Of a stretch of DNA of 60,079 bases, positions 7,697 to 15,866 are shown one piece after another. A program made the position numbers and the translations under genes. The stretch is from Muribaculaceae bacterium. GTDB taxonomy: Bacteria; Bacteroidota; Bacteroidia; Bacteroidales; Muribaculaceae. Position 1 is the stretch's first letter, and each line of letters starts with the position of its first letter. The stretch spans positions 1-60,079 of the forward strand of contig JAFLTP010000006.1 in the NCBI GenBank assembly GCA_022510405.1, in the 5' to 3' direction. Below the pieces are notes generated by a model that was given only the letters and a program-made list of their open reading frames with translations, was not told where the DNA came from and did not search any database.

Positions 7697-8677
7697 TCAG
7701 ATTTCGATTTCGTAAGTGTCATAGCATACGGCACGACCTCCGAAACCTTGCTTCTGATATATCAAAGATTCGTTTAAATATCGGCCTCCGTCTTCATTGG
7801 AAGTGCCTAAGTCAAACCACTCAATACTTCTTCTGTTTTCACTTTCTTTATCTATAAGATGAGAAATTATTAAATCAACCCCTCCGCTTCTTTTCCCCTC
7901 CGGAGTGGCTGAAATGTACTGGACATGAATTGCAGTTTTGGTGTAATAACACACAATTCCCGCCAACATCTTTCCTGTTTGTGAAGAACCTGAGAGATCG
8001 GGAGCAATCGCGGTCCATAATTTGATATGATCCGGAAATGTTTGTGCAAGTCTTTGAATTTCTTCCAATGAATGAACAGGTTGAGCGTTATAACGGGTCT
8101 TAAGATTTTCTTTAAGTATAGCCCAAAAAAAGTCAAAGTCAAAACTTTGTGAAATAGTCAAGTTATACTTTTGTGCTTTCTTGACCATCCTGTTCCGTAA
8201 AGTTGAAAACTTAATTTTAGAATAGATATTTATAGTAGAGGATATATTTCTTACTGTCAACTTTGCATCATGTCGAAACAAAGCATAAAGATCCTCTTCA
8301 GATGGTATGGAATGATAAATATGGGGAATAGGTTTGTAGATAAATTTTTTAATACCCTCTTGTCGCAATTTTTCAATCAATACATCAAATGCTCTGAGAA
8401 CTCCTTCAACGGAACATTTCTCATTCATAACAAGGCCGCCGTATGTGAGACCTTGATGAGAATAAAGAGTTTCTTCCTTGCGATTGGCAGGGAGAAGACA
8501 ATATAATTTTCCTTTCTTGAATATGAGGAATGAATTGTCGACGAATCGGTCGGCATGGTAATCCATATATTCCCTATTGAAAAGGAAAGTTCCGTTTTTG
8601 GAACTTTCCACAAATTCATTCCAGATATTCTTTAAATCCGGAGTATATTTTTTTATTTCAAAATCCGAATCACACAT
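7697..8677 (-). CDS. FemAB-like GNAT acyltransferase
   Basis: 326 residues with the two-lobed pattern of the FemAB/GNAT (Acetyltransf_6) group. The N-terminal lobe has NGTFLFNREYMDYHADRF and FLIFKKGKLYCLLPANR; the C-terminal lobe has MLAGIVCYYTKTAIHVQYIS and the end motif WFDLGTSNEDGGRYLNESL. Similar proteins sit in surface-polysaccharide clusters of Bacteroidetes and probably acylate an amino sugar or peptide. Between FdtA- and FdtB-like genes it takes the place that FdtC (an N-acetyltransferase of a different, hexapeptide fold) holds in the classical pathway, so N-acylation of the 3-amino sugar is a reasonable inference, not shown. No membrane segments. Confidence 0.7.
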   Translation of the reverse strand: MCDSDFEIKKYTPDLKNIWNEFVESSKNGTFLFNREYMDYHADRFVDNSFLIFKKGKLYCLLPANRKEETLYSHQGLTYGGLVMNEKCSVEGVLRAFDVLIEKLRQEGIKKFIYKPIPHIYHSIPSEEDLYALFRHDAKLTVRNISSTINIYSKIKFSTLRNRMVKKAQKYNLTISQSFDFDFFWAILKENLKTRYNAQPVHSLEEIQRLAQTFPDHIKLWTAIAPDLSGSSQTGKMLAGIVCYYTKTAIHVQYISATPEGKRSGGVDLIISHLIDKESENRRSIEWFDLGTSNEDGGRYLNESLIYQKQGFGGRAVCYDTYEIEI

Positions 8678-8701
8678 TAATCAGGTCTGAAAGAAAAAAA
8701 A

Positions 8702-9112
8702 TTATTTTAATTGTTTCCATTCCAAGAACTCATCATAATTCCTGATGTAGTCAGCTTCATCGAAAAAGTCTGACGCCATAACCAGGCAAACAGCTCCCGA
8801 TGAGAAATCATCCTGAGAGGCCCAAAATCCGGGAGGAATCAAAACACCCATGTAAGGATGATTCAAGAAATAAGAATTCTTTTTTTCTCCGTCTGTCACA
8901 TTTACATGAAAACTCCCGTTTGCAGCCACAATAAATTGATAGAGTTCTTTATGGGCATGACCTCCCCGGTTTTCACCACCGGGCACATCATAGATCCAAA
9001 ACACCCTTTTTATGTCAAAAGGAAGATCACGAAATTGTTCCACTACGGAGAGATTTCCCCGAGGGTCATAAATTCTTGTAAGTTCGATAAGTTGAGGGTG
9101 AGATTTATTCAT
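8702..9112 (-). CDS. WxcM/FdtA-type dTDP-sugar 3,4-ketoisomerase
   Basis: 136 residues forming a single cupin: DPRGNLSVVEQ, then FDIKRVFWIYDVPGGENRGGHAHKE, YQFIVAANGSFHVNV and MGVLIPPGFWASQ. These are hallmarks of FdtA/QdtA enzymes, which turn dTDP-4-keto-6-deoxyglucose into the 3-keto isomer before amination. The His pair in GGHAH is the catalytic site in the family. FdtA versus QdtA (C4 stereochemistry) cannot be told by eye. The start overlaps the stop of the gamma-carbonic anhydrase-like gene (TAATG). Confidence 0.85.
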   Translation of the reverse strand: MNKSHPQLIELTRIYDPRGNLSVVEQFRDLPFDIKRVFWIYDVPGGENRGGHAHKELYQFIVAANGSFHVNVTDGEKKNSYFLNHPYMGVLIPPGFWASQDDFSSGAVCLVMASDFFDEADYIRNYDEFLEWKQLK

Positions 9113-9648
9113 TATTTTTCACCTTTGTGTTCCGGAGTGTCATACCACTTAGAATACATAAGATAGTTGTGGGCTATCTTTTGATTCATCTCTTTGGCTT
9201 TCTCAGGTTCCACCATCTTAACGAATTTAGCCGGACAACCAGCCCAAAGCTCATGTGCTCCTATTTTGGTTTTTGCGAGCACAACCGATCCGGCAGCTAC
9301 CAAAGCACCTTCACCGACTTCAGCATCGTCCATGATAATGCTTCCCATACCGAGGAGGGCATAGTCTCTCACTTTGGCGCCATGTATTATCACATTATGA
9401 CCGATAGAGACATCGTCGCCTATTTCAATGGTAGATTTCTGATAAAGAGTATGCAGAACGCTCCCATCCTGAATGTTAACACGGTTTCCGATTCTTATTG
9501 AGTTGACATCTCCACGAAGAACCGTGGAATACCAGATGCTACATTCCTCACCTATAACCACATCACCAACAATGACTGCATTTTCAGCAATGAATGTGTC
9601 TTTCCCGATTTCCGGGGTAAAACCCCTCACAGATCTTATAATTGCCAT
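9112..9648 (-). CDS. Gamma-carbonic anhydrase-like hexapeptide-repeat protein
   Basis: 178 residues of left-handed beta-helix repeats (ENAVIVGDVVIGEECSIWYS, IGDDVSIGHNVIIHGAKV). The metal-ligand histidines of the gamma-CA family can be placed: one in SVLHT and two in SIGHNVIIHG. The sequence resembles YrdA/PaaY-type proteins, whose carbonic anhydrase activity is often low or untested. Translational overlap with the fdtA-like gene suggests a shared operon, though it may simply be the first gene of a housekeeping unit. Confidence 0.85.
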   Translation of the reverse strand: MAIIRSVRGFTPEIGKDTFIAENAVIVGDVVIGEECSIWYSTVLRGDVNSIRIGNRVNIQDGSVLHTLYQKSTIEIGDDVSIGHNVIIHGAKVRDYALLGMGSIIMDDAEVGEGALVAAGSVVLAKTKIGAHELWAGCPAKFVKMVEPEKAKEMNQKIAHNYLMYSKWYDTPEHKGEK

Positions 9649-9699
9649 TTCGAAAAGTAAAAGTAATAAACAAGAACTACTATAAGTATATTACTTGAT

Positions 9700-11493
9700 T
9701 CAAGCAATTGGAGAGGTCTTATCCGCCAGCCACGCTTTCTCTTCTTCATCCAAAAGCGGAGACAAACGTGCGTAAACCTTCTTATGATAATCATTCACCC
9801 ATGCGATTTCTTGAGGAGTCATGATCGAAAGGTCTATGAGTTTTTTGTCATAAGGGAACATGGTAAGGGTCTTGAAACGGAAGAAAGGACCGAAATCCGT
9901 TGTTTGCCATTTTTCTACCGCTATAAGATTCTCTGTTCTGATTCCGTATTTGCCTTCAAGATAAAGCCCCGGTTCATCACTTGTCACCATTCCCGGTTCC
10001 AACCTTGCAGGATTTTCATTAAGGCGAATATTTTGCGGGCCTTCATGGCAATTGATAAAGAAACCTACACCATGACCGGTGCCATGATAGTAAGCTTTCC
10101 CTTCAGCCCAAAGGAATTGACGTGCCAAAACATCGAGTTGTGCCCCACGAGTTCCTTCCGGGAATTTTGCGCAAGCAAGAGCGATATGGCCTTTCAATAC
10201 CAAAGTAAAATCACGTTTTTGGTCTTCGGTAGGAGTACCGATAGCTACAGTTCTTGTAATGTCTGTTGTTCCAAAGGTATATTGCCCACCGCTGTCAACG
10301 AGCAACAAACCGTCTCCTTCTATTGTGAAATCTGTTTCTTCAGTGGCTTCATAATGCACAATTGCTCCATGTGCATTCCATCCAATGATAGGGTGGAAAC
10401 TTTCGTCGACACAGGATGGATCTGCAAGACGCAATGCTCTGAGATAATTTCCAAGTCCTACCTCAGTGAGTTTACCTTCGGGCGCGTTTTCTTCCACATA
10501 TTTAAAGAATTTCACCAAAGCCACGCCATCCTTATCCATTGCAATGTCGATGTTCTGAAGCATCGTAGGATTCTTGATACTCTTCAAACGAGCTACTCCC
10601 GCTCCACCAAAAACCGGAGTACAACCTATTTTGTCATACACACCTCTGGCAGTTTTTTCAGGGTCTACAAGAAGTCTGTTCACTTTCGGAAGAGCAGCCA
10701 CGAAATCCAATACCGCATCATAAGGTTTTATCTCAATGTGATATTTGTCAAGATGTTTTTTAACTTCATCGGTAACCTTTTCCTTATCTACAAAGAGGAT
10801 TCTTTTTGCATCGTCAACATATAAATATGAAACGAAGATAGGGGAATAGGCTATATCGTTTGCTGTTCTTACATTTGTAGCCCATGCGATGTCGTCAAGG
10901 GCTGAAATGAGAATAGAATTGGCCAATTCCGCTTTTACCTCAGTCATGATATCATCCATCTTTGAATCCACATCCTGGCCCACAACTTTTTCGTCATGCA
11001 CGAAAAGTTTGTTCATCGGGCGTGATGGTCTGTCAGGATAGATATAATCGAAAAGGGGAAAATTTGAATTAAATTTGATGCCATTGTCGGAACATTGCTG
11101 TTCGATTCTTTGGGCATAAGCCACAGAAAAAGTCATGCCGTCGATACCTACGGTTTGACCTTCATTCACATGTTCCACCAACCAGTCAATCAGGTCTACT
11201 GCTTCCGGACCGTCTTCTTTCATCATAGAGAAACCGGTTCCTTTTAATTGTTCTTCGGCCTGAATGAAATAGCGAGAGTCGGTCCAACAAAGAGCCTCTT
11301 TTTGTGTAACAACCGCAGTGCCGTTTGTGCCGTTAACACTTGCGAATCCTGTGAGCCATTCTCTTCCTCTCCAATGCATAGGAGGAAGTTCACTTTGATG
11401 AGGGTCTGTACCGGATATCACCACAGCGTCTATGCCATGGTCTTTCATTGTTTGCCTTAGAAGGGCAAGATATTTCGCGTTTACTTTTTCCAT
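9700..11493 (-). CDS. Xaa-Pro aminopeptidase (M24B, long APP1-like form)
   Basis: 597 residues, the three-domain form of aminopeptidase P seen in Bacteroidetes and eukaryotes: two creatinase-like N-terminal domains (about 1-300) and a pita-bread catalytic domain (about 310-560). Dimetal ligands fall in LLLVDSGGQYTFGTTDITRT (two Asp), YHGTGHGVGFF (His), TSDEPGLYLEGKYGIRTEN (two Glu). It removes N-terminal residues before proline, in the cytoplasm (no signal peptide). It stands alone, upstream of the gamma-CA gene by 51 bases. Confidence 0.9.
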   Translation of the reverse strand: MEKVNAKYLALLRQTMKDHGIDAVVISGTDPHQSELPPMHWRGREWLTGFASVNGTNGTAVVTQKEALCWTDSRYFIQAEEQLKGTGFSMMKEDGPEAVDLIDWLVEHVNEGQTVGIDGMTFSVAYAQRIEQQCSDNGIKFNSNFPLFDYIYPDRPSRPMNKLFVHDEKVVGQDVDSKMDDIMTEVKAELANSILISALDDIAWATNVRTANDIAYSPIFVSYLYVDDAKRILFVDKEKVTDEVKKHLDKYHIEIKPYDAVLDFVAALPKVNRLLVDPEKTARGVYDKIGCTPVFGGAGVARLKSIKNPTMLQNIDIAMDKDGVALVKFFKYVEENAPEGKLTEVGLGNYLRALRLADPSCVDESFHPIIGWNAHGAIVHYEATEETDFTIEGDGLLLVDSGGQYTFGTTDITRTVAIGTPTEDQKRDFTLVLKGHIALACAKFPEGTRGAQLDVLARQFLWAEGKAYYHGTGHGVGFFINCHEGPQNIRLNENPARLEPGMVTSDEPGLYLEGKYGIRTENLIAVEKWQTTDFGPFFRFKTLTMFPYDKKLIDLSIMTPQEIAWVNDYHKKVYARLSPLLDEEEKAWLADKTSPIA

Positions 11494-11896
11494 CTTTGTG
11501 TTTATTTTTTGTAAAGTTAATAAATAATTTGAATACTCCTCATTAATAATTATAGATGTTGGATTAATACGGGTAGAGGTTGAAGTTTTATTAATAAAAA
11601 AGAGGTCAAAGAAGAGAGTCTTTCAAGCCGGACTTTATACCGGCCCGGGGCGCTGTTTCCTTCAAGACGGTATGCAAAATTACGACAATGAAAATTTAGG
11701 TGCGTGTTATCTTTTCCAATTTGAAGAAAAAATTAGTGAGAGAATGTTAAGGAAATACAAAAAGGAATATGCCGATTAAACGTATCCAATAGTTTCAAGT
11801 CTTATAGTTGTGTTCGGCAATATGGAACACATAAGTTCTGCAGACAAACCTAATGTAACGATAAAAGAATAATAACAACCTAAAATCATTTAGAAA
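11494..11896. other. 403-bp divergent intergenic region between aminopeptidase P and the first LTxxQ gene
   Basis: No gene is seen. On the minus strand a -7-like CAAAATTA box (11675-11682) would give the aminopeptidase mRNA a leader of about 175 nt containing a GCCGG/CCGGC hairpin (11627-11631 with 11640-11644). A closer imperfect box (11512-11519) is the alternative. The right part, about 11739-11896, is the promoter and leader of the LTxxQ gene and is closely matched by the sequence before its paralogue (13683-13842). Confidence 0.55.
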
Positions 11897-12463
11897 ATGA
11901 AGAAAGTATTTGTAAGCATGATGTTGGCAGGGGCACTCCTGATAAGTGGAACAGCATACGCACAAACTCAGGCCGACGGCACAACCGGTGCTTCCGTTCA
12001 AAAAGAGAATACTGATAAGGGCAAGAAGAAAGATAAAAAAGGAGATAAAAAAGGTAGTAAAGGAATGAGAACCGAAAAAGAACCAAAGTTCAATCCTTTT
12101 GACGGAGTACAACTCACCCCTGACCAACAGCAACGTCTCCAAGTTCTCCAACAGGGCCTTGGTCCGGTTGAACTGAGCAAGAAACAGATGGAAAATATTC
12201 CTGAGAATCCAAATCTCACCGCGGAACAGAAAAAGCAACTTGCTAAAGAAAGAAAGGCTAAGAAATTGGAGGCCAAGAAAAATTACCTCAATGGGGTAAA
12301 GGAAATCCTAACTCCGGATCAATATGTGATTTTCCTCGAAAACGTGTACCTCTATTCCCCGCAGGATAAAGGGAAGAGTGGAAAACACGGCGATAAAAAG
12401 AAGGGGAAATCAGCCGATAGGGCAGACAAAATGAAGAAAGATAAGTCCACGAAGAAAAAGTAA
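11897..12463 (+). CDS. Secreted LTxxQ / DUF4890-like protein, copy 1
   Basis: 188 residues: Sec signal peptide (MKKVFVSMMLAGALLISGTAYA), a Lys/Gly-rich stretch (about 40-66), then two LTxxQ-type segments (LTPDQQQRLQVLQQ near 75, LTAEQKKQLAKERKAKKLEAKK near 106) and ILTPDQYVIFLENVYL, ending in a very basic Lys-rich tail. LTxxQ motifs are known from CpxP/Spy periplasmic chaperones and from DUF4890 of Bacteroidetes. The core NPFDGVQLT-to-VYLYSPQD is nearly identical in the second copy (13843-14394), while tails differ. Likely periplasmic; role in envelope stress is only an inference. Confidence 0.7.
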   Translation: MKKVFVSMMLAGALLISGTAYAQTQADGTTGASVQKENTDKGKKKDKKGDKKGSKGMRTEKEPKFNPFDGVQLTPDQQQRLQVLQQGLGPVELSKKQMENIPENPNLTAEQKKQLAKERKAKKLEAKKNYLNGVKEILTPDQYVIFLENVYLYSPQDKGKSGKHGDKKKGKSADRADKMKKDKSTKKK

Positions 12464-12480
12464 ATTTAAAATAATTCCAA

Positions 12481-12517
12481 ACAAGGGCATCCAATACAAA
12501 GGGTGTCTTTGTTTTTT
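12481..12517 (+). terminator. Rho-independent terminator of LTxxQ copy 1
   Basis: A 12-bp stem (12481-12492 with 12501-12512, three G-U pairs) is followed by a T run (12511-12517), 17 bases after the stop codon. Confidence 0.75.
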
Positions 12518-12595
12518 AGGTGGGTATATCTAATTGAAATACATTAGTTAATTCAATATCATAATGGGATTTGAAAAACCAATAACTATTGTTTG

Positions 12596-12706
12596 AGGAC
12601 TTTAAAAAAGTCCTTCCCATTGTTTTTAGGACTTAGGAAAAGTTCTTCCCATTGTTTTTTGAACTTAGGAAAAGTTCTTCCCGTTATTTAGGACCTTGGA
12701 AAATTC
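12596..12706. repeat. Tandem 32-bp palindrome-containing repeat (about 3.5 units)
   Basis: Units begin at 12596, 12628, 12660 and, degenerate, 12690. Each has a 7-5-7 inverted repeat (AGGACTT/AAGTCCT in the first; AGAACTT AGGAA AAGTTCT as the common form) followed by CTTCCCATTGTTTTT. Two more units occur at 15867-15922. The rest of the 348-bp gap (12464-12811) holds the terminator before it and a promoter after it. Confidence 0.8.
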
Positions 12707-12734
12707 AGTACGTGTCAGTCTCGTGTTTTTTATA

Positions 12735-12742
12735 TAAATTTG
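12735..12742 (+). promoter_or_regulatory. -7 box of the DUF3667 gene
   Basis: Perfect TAAATTTG. No clear -33 TTTG at the right distance. The leader to the ATG at 12812 is about 65 bases. Confidence 0.5.
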
Positions 12743-12811
12743 CAAGGTAAGCAAATGGTAAAGATTAAATAAGGGTATTGAAAGAGAATCCTAATGCAAA
12801 ATAAAATATAG

Positions 12812-13654
12812 ATGAATACAGATACAATTATTTTAGAAGATAACAATATTGAAGAAATCGTAGGGTCCACTGACGAAGGGGAAGAAAAAGTGAAATATTG
12901 TCTTAATTGCGGCACGGAGATTAATGATAATTTCTGTCCTCATTGCGGACAATCTACAGCTACTCCTTCGAAACTCAAAATGAAGAATTTTGGGAAAAGT
13001 GTTTTAATGAGTTTCGGACGTTTAACTCCCGGTTTTTTTAATACAGCAAAGGGTCTTATGTTACAACCATGGGTAGTGATAAGGGATCACATACACGGAA
13101 AGCATATACCTTATTCTCCTCCCATCACTATGCTTATTCAAATCTTCCTTTATGCCACAATAATTTTTACAAGCATAGATGTGCTACTTGGTACAGATTT
13201 GAAATCGGATGACAGCTTATTTGACTACACGGGTGACAATCCACTACTAAAAATGATTGACCAATCGATAGTATTCGCCACCCTTTTAATTGGAATACCG
13301 GTTTGTTTCGCTGTTTATCTTGCATATTACAGGCATGGTGCCAAGAAATATAATTTTGCAGAATACCTTGCTGCTTTCGTATATCTTTTTTCTGCCATCA
13401 ATTTATGGGACTGTTTATTCACCCTTTTAAGCATTATTCCGGGAATTGGTTTTGATCCGACGATTCTCACATTTGGAATAATTATGATTTTCAGCATTGT
13501 CATTTTGTTAAAGGCATTTCCTCAGAAAAGATGGTGGAAATCAGTAGCCCTGCTGTTTTGGTGTGGATTCGTATTAATGTTTAGTGTAATTATAGTGGGT
13601 TTACTGATGGCTTTACCTCGTATTATAGAGGAGAGATGGAATAACTTTTTATAG
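12812..13654 (+). CDS. DUF3667 membrane protein with N-terminal zinc ribbon
   Basis: 280 residues. An acidic N-terminus is followed by a zinc ribbon with four cysteines (YCLNCG ... FCPHCGQ, about 29-49), the motif PWVVIRDHIHGKHIPYSPPIT typical of DUF3667, and four or five hydrophobic segments (about 108-125, 155-175, 187-210, 219-235, 248-270). Function unknown. It lies between the two LTxxQ paralogues and has its own -7 box; either it was present in the duplicated block and lost from the other copy, or it was inserted. Confidence 0.75.
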   Translation: MNTDTIILEDNNIEEIVGSTDEGEEKVKYCLNCGTEINDNFCPHCGQSTATPSKLKMKNFGKSVLMSFGRLTPGFFNTAKGLMLQPWVVIRDHIHGKHIPYSPPITMLIQIFLYATIIFTSIDVLLGTDLKSDDSLFDYTGDNPLLKMIDQSIVFATLLIGIPVCFAVYLAYYRHGAKKYNFAEYLAAFVYLFSAINLWDCLFTLLSIIPGIGFDPTILTFGIIMIFSIVILLKAFPQKRWWKSVALLFWCGFVLMFSVIIVGLLMALPRIIEERWNNFL

Positions 13655-13682
13655 ATTACTTACGATGAGGTATTTGTAAAAA

Positions 13683-13842
13683 AATATTGAGATAATGTTA
13701 AGGAAACACAAAACGAGATGTGTTTATTAAACGTATTCAATGCTTTCAAGTCTTATAAATGTGTTAGGCAATAAAACACAAGTTCTGCAGACAAACAAAT
13801 CGAGACGATAAAACAAAAGTAACTACTAAAATCATAAGAAAA
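13683..13842 (+). repeat. Second copy of the LTxxQ promoter/leader
   Basis: This stretch aligns over its whole length with 11739-11896. Both contain GTTAAGGAAA, TTAAACGTAT, TTTCAAGTCTTATA and an identical 17-mer AAGTTCTGCAGACAAAC (11833-11849 and 13780-13796) at nearly the same distance from the ATG. The best promoter-like block is CTTATAnnTGTG, a variant of TAnnTTTG. Confidence 0.75.
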
Positions 13843-14394
13843 ATGAAGAAAGTATTTGTAAGCATGATGTTGGCAGGGGCACTACTTTTAGGTGGAACCG
13901 CAAACGCACAAAATAAGGCAGATGGCGCTACGGGAGCATCAGTTCAAAAAGAGAATGTAGAAAAAGGCAATAAAGGAGATAAGAAAGGTGGTAAGGGAAT
14001 GAGAGGAGATAGAGGACCAAGGGTCAATCCTTTCGACGGAGTTCAGCTCACGAATGACCAACAGCAACGTCTTCAGGTGCTGCAACAGGGACTTGGACCG
14101 GTGGAACTCAACAAGGAACAGATGGAAAAAATTCCAGAAAATCCCAATCTCACTGCAGAACAGAAAAAACAATTGGCAGAAGAAAGGAAAGCAAAGAAAC
14201 TTGAGGCAAAGAAGAATTATCTCAACGGAGTGAAGGAAATTCTTACCCCGGACCAATATGTGATTTTCCTTGAAAATGTTTACCTTTATTCCCCGCAAGA
14301 TCAAGGTTATAGCGGAAGGCCCGGTGATAGAAAAGGCAATTTTGGCGGAAAAGCCGGGAAAGTGAAAAAAGATCAACCGGCAAAACAGCAATAA
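13843..14394 (+). CDS. Secreted LTxxQ / DUF4890-like protein, copy 2
   Basis: 183 residues with the same signal peptide (MKKVFVSMMLAGALLLGGT), the same LTxxQ core and the same spacing as copy 1. The Lys-rich linker is shorter and Gly/Arg-richer, and the C-terminal tail is less basic (YSGRPGDRKGNFGGK). Residues from NPFDGVQLT to LYSPQD are almost unchanged while the flanks diverge, which points to selection on the core. Silent differences are spread through the core, so the duplication is not very recent. A strong terminator follows. Confidence 0.7.
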   Translation: MKKVFVSMMLAGALLLGGTANAQNKADGATGASVQKENVEKGNKGDKKGGKGMRGDRGPRVNPFDGVQLTNDQQQRLQVLQQGLGPVELNKEQMEKIPENPNLTAEQKKQLAEERKAKKLEAKKNYLNGVKEILTPDQYVIFLENVYLYSPQDQGYSGRPGDRKGNFGGKAGKVKKDQPAKQQ

Positions 14395-14411
14395 AATACT
14401 ATATTTCCCAT

Positions 14412-14446
14412 AAAGGCATCCCAAGTAGAGGGATGCCTTTTGATTT
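14412..14446 (+). terminator. Rho-independent terminator of LTxxQ copy 2
   Basis: Perfect 11-bp stem (14412-14422 with 14430-14440), 7-base loop, then TTTTGATTTT. Confidence 0.85.
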
Positions 14447-14489
14447 TATGGTTCTAAAACAAAATGTAAAAGCCGTATGTTAAATCAAT

Positions 14490-15251
14490 ATGATAATTAA
14501 CCACGAAAACATATCCGGTTTTGAGCCTATTTCTTTGGAAGAAATGGGAAAAGTGAAATTGATGAACCGTATAGATACTAAATATGTGGCTCACATATCA
14601 AAAATCAAAGAATTGCTTGAACTGGCACAACCTGTCTATAAAATTCAGGAAATAGAGGGACAACGCAATATGCCATATTACACCTGTTATTACGACACAG
14701 GAGACGTGGATATGTTTTATCAACATCAAAGAGGGAAAAAAACACGTCAGAAAATCAGAAGCCGTATATACGAAGGAAGTGACACACCTCCATTCCTTGA
14801 AATAAAGTCGAAAAACAATAAAGGAAGGACTCGAAAAAAAAGAGTTTCCATGGAAGATGGAGATGATTTAAACATATATTCCGATTTCCTTGAATCACAT
14901 TCAAATTATTCTTATGAAAATTTGATTCCGAAAATGGAAAATCATTTTTATCGGATAACTTTAGTAAATAAAGATATGACGGAACGTATCACCATTGATT
15001 CAGGTCTGGAATTCCATAATTTTGAGACCGGCAACAGGATACAACTTCCAGAAATAGGCATAATAGAATGGAAAAGAGATGGAAGTGCAGCCTCTTCTGA
15101 ATTAAAAAAGCTTTTGATTAAGCTACGGATTCATGAAAGCGGCTTTAGTAAATATTGTATCGGAATGGCTATGACCAATCCTGATTTAAAACAAAACAGA
15201 ATAAAAAAACGACTGAGATTTATAAATAAGATAAGCACTCCCTTCAAATAG
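14490..15251 (+). CDS. VTC-domain polyphosphate polymerase
   Basis: 253 residues, the size of stand-alone VTC domains. Landmarks of the tunnel-shaped catalytic domain are NRIDTKYVA near the start, YYTCYYDTGD, the basic RQKIRSRIY, FLEIKSKNNKGRTRKKRV and a C-terminal KYCIGMA. These supply the basic residues that bind phosphate and the carboxylates that bind metal in the yeast Vtc4 family. It probably makes polyphosphate from ATP in the cytoplasm. In other bacteria such genes often sit by a membrane partner; none is next to it here. A terminator overlaps its stop codon. Confidence 0.8.
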   Translation: MIINHENISGFEPISLEEMGKVKLMNRIDTKYVAHISKIKELLELAQPVYKIQEIEGQRNMPYYTCYYDTGDVDMFYQHQRGKKTRQKIRSRIYEGSDTPPFLEIKSKNNKGRTRKKRVSMEDGDDLNIYSDFLESHSNYSYENLIPKMENHFYRITLVNKDMTERITIDSGLEFHNFETGNRIQLPEIGIIEWKRDGSAASSELKKLLIKLRIHESGFSKYCIGMAMTNPDLKQNRIKKRLRFINKISTPFK

Positions 15252-15276
15252 TAGTACTACTTGGAGGGAATTTTTT
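15239..15276 (+). terminator. Terminator overlapping the VTC stop codon
   Basis: A near-perfect inverted repeat (15239-15253 with 15255-15269, one mismatch and one G-U) includes the TAG stop and is followed by ATTTTTT. Confidence 0.75.
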
Positions 15277-15283
15277 ATATTAT

Positions 15284-15291
15284 TAATTTTG
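15284..15291 (+). promoter_or_regulatory. -7 box of the DUF1599 gene
   Basis: Perfect TAATTTTG, 20 bases before the ATG at 15311. It begins directly after the VTC terminator, so terminator and promoter are packed back to back. Confidence 0.5.
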
Positions 15292-15310
15292 CTTTGTAAA
15301 CAATCGAAAA

Positions 15311-15850
15311 ATGGATAATCAGAAAACCATCAAGGAATTTGAAAACGCAATAAGTAAATGCCGTGAGATTTTTGTGAAGAAATTAAAAGATTATGGCACC
15401 TCTTGGCGCGTTATGAGGCCATCATCTCTTACAGATCAAATTTATATCAAGGCTCGCCGCATCAGAAGTATTGAGGAGAAAGGTGATGAAAATCTAAGAG
15501 TGAAAGAAGGGATTGTGCCGGAATTTATCGGTATCGTGAACTATTGCGCCATAGCTTTGATTCAGTTAAAGTTGGGTTCAGGTGAATCCATCACAACTGA
15601 TGAGGCGGTTAGACTTTATGATGAGGAAATTTCCCAATCCACAGCATTGATGCTTGATAAGAACCATGATTATGATGAAGCTTGGCGACATATGAGGGTA
15701 TCAAGTTTCACAGATATCATCCTTCAAAAGCTGTTGCGAACCAAAGAGATAGAAAGTCATGGAGGCAAGACACTCATTAGCGAAGGAGTTGACGCTAATT
15801 ATAGGGATATGATTAACTATGCATTGTTTGCTTTGATAAAGTTGGAGTGA
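15311..15850 (+). CDS. DUF1599 protein with two tandem domain copies
   Basis: 179 residues made of two related halves of about 85. Half 1 has KKLKDYGTSWRVMRPSSLTDQI and FIGIVNYCAIALIQL; half 2 has LDKNHDYDEAWRHMRVSSFTDII and YRDMINYALFALIKL. The shared pattern is K-x-DY-x-x-x-W-x-x-MR-x-S-S-x-TD. DUF1599 has been described as a nucleotide-modification associated domain; its activity is not known to me. In Bacteroides it lies next to the BT_3928 family gene, as here. Confidence 0.75.
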   Translation: MDNQKTIKEFENAISKCREIFVKKLKDYGTSWRVMRPSSLTDQIYIKARRIRSIEEKGDENLRVKEGIVPEFIGIVNYCAIALIQLKLGSGESITTDEAVRLYDEEISQSTALMLDKNHDYDEAWRHMRVSSFTDIILQKLLRTKEIESHGGKTLISEGVDANYRDMINYALFALIKLE

Positions 15851-15866
15851 TAGGAATGTAGATTTT

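Noticed and set aside
9784..10824. 346-residue open frame on the plus strand opposite aminopeptidase P
   Set aside because: The minus strand codes a complete M24 peptidase with all metal ligands; the plus-strand frame has no recognisable pattern, an improbable Cys/Phe-rich composition and no promoter.
11795..12276. Minus-strand frames opposite the first LTxxQ gene
   Set aside because: They are Phe/Leu/Ser-rich mirror translations of a Lys-rich gene; the plus strand has a signal peptide, a paralogue and a terminator.
12596..12706. Possible CRISPR or attachment-site array
   Set aside because: The spacer parts are also repeated (CTTCCCATTG...), and there is no recombinase or cas gene next to it.
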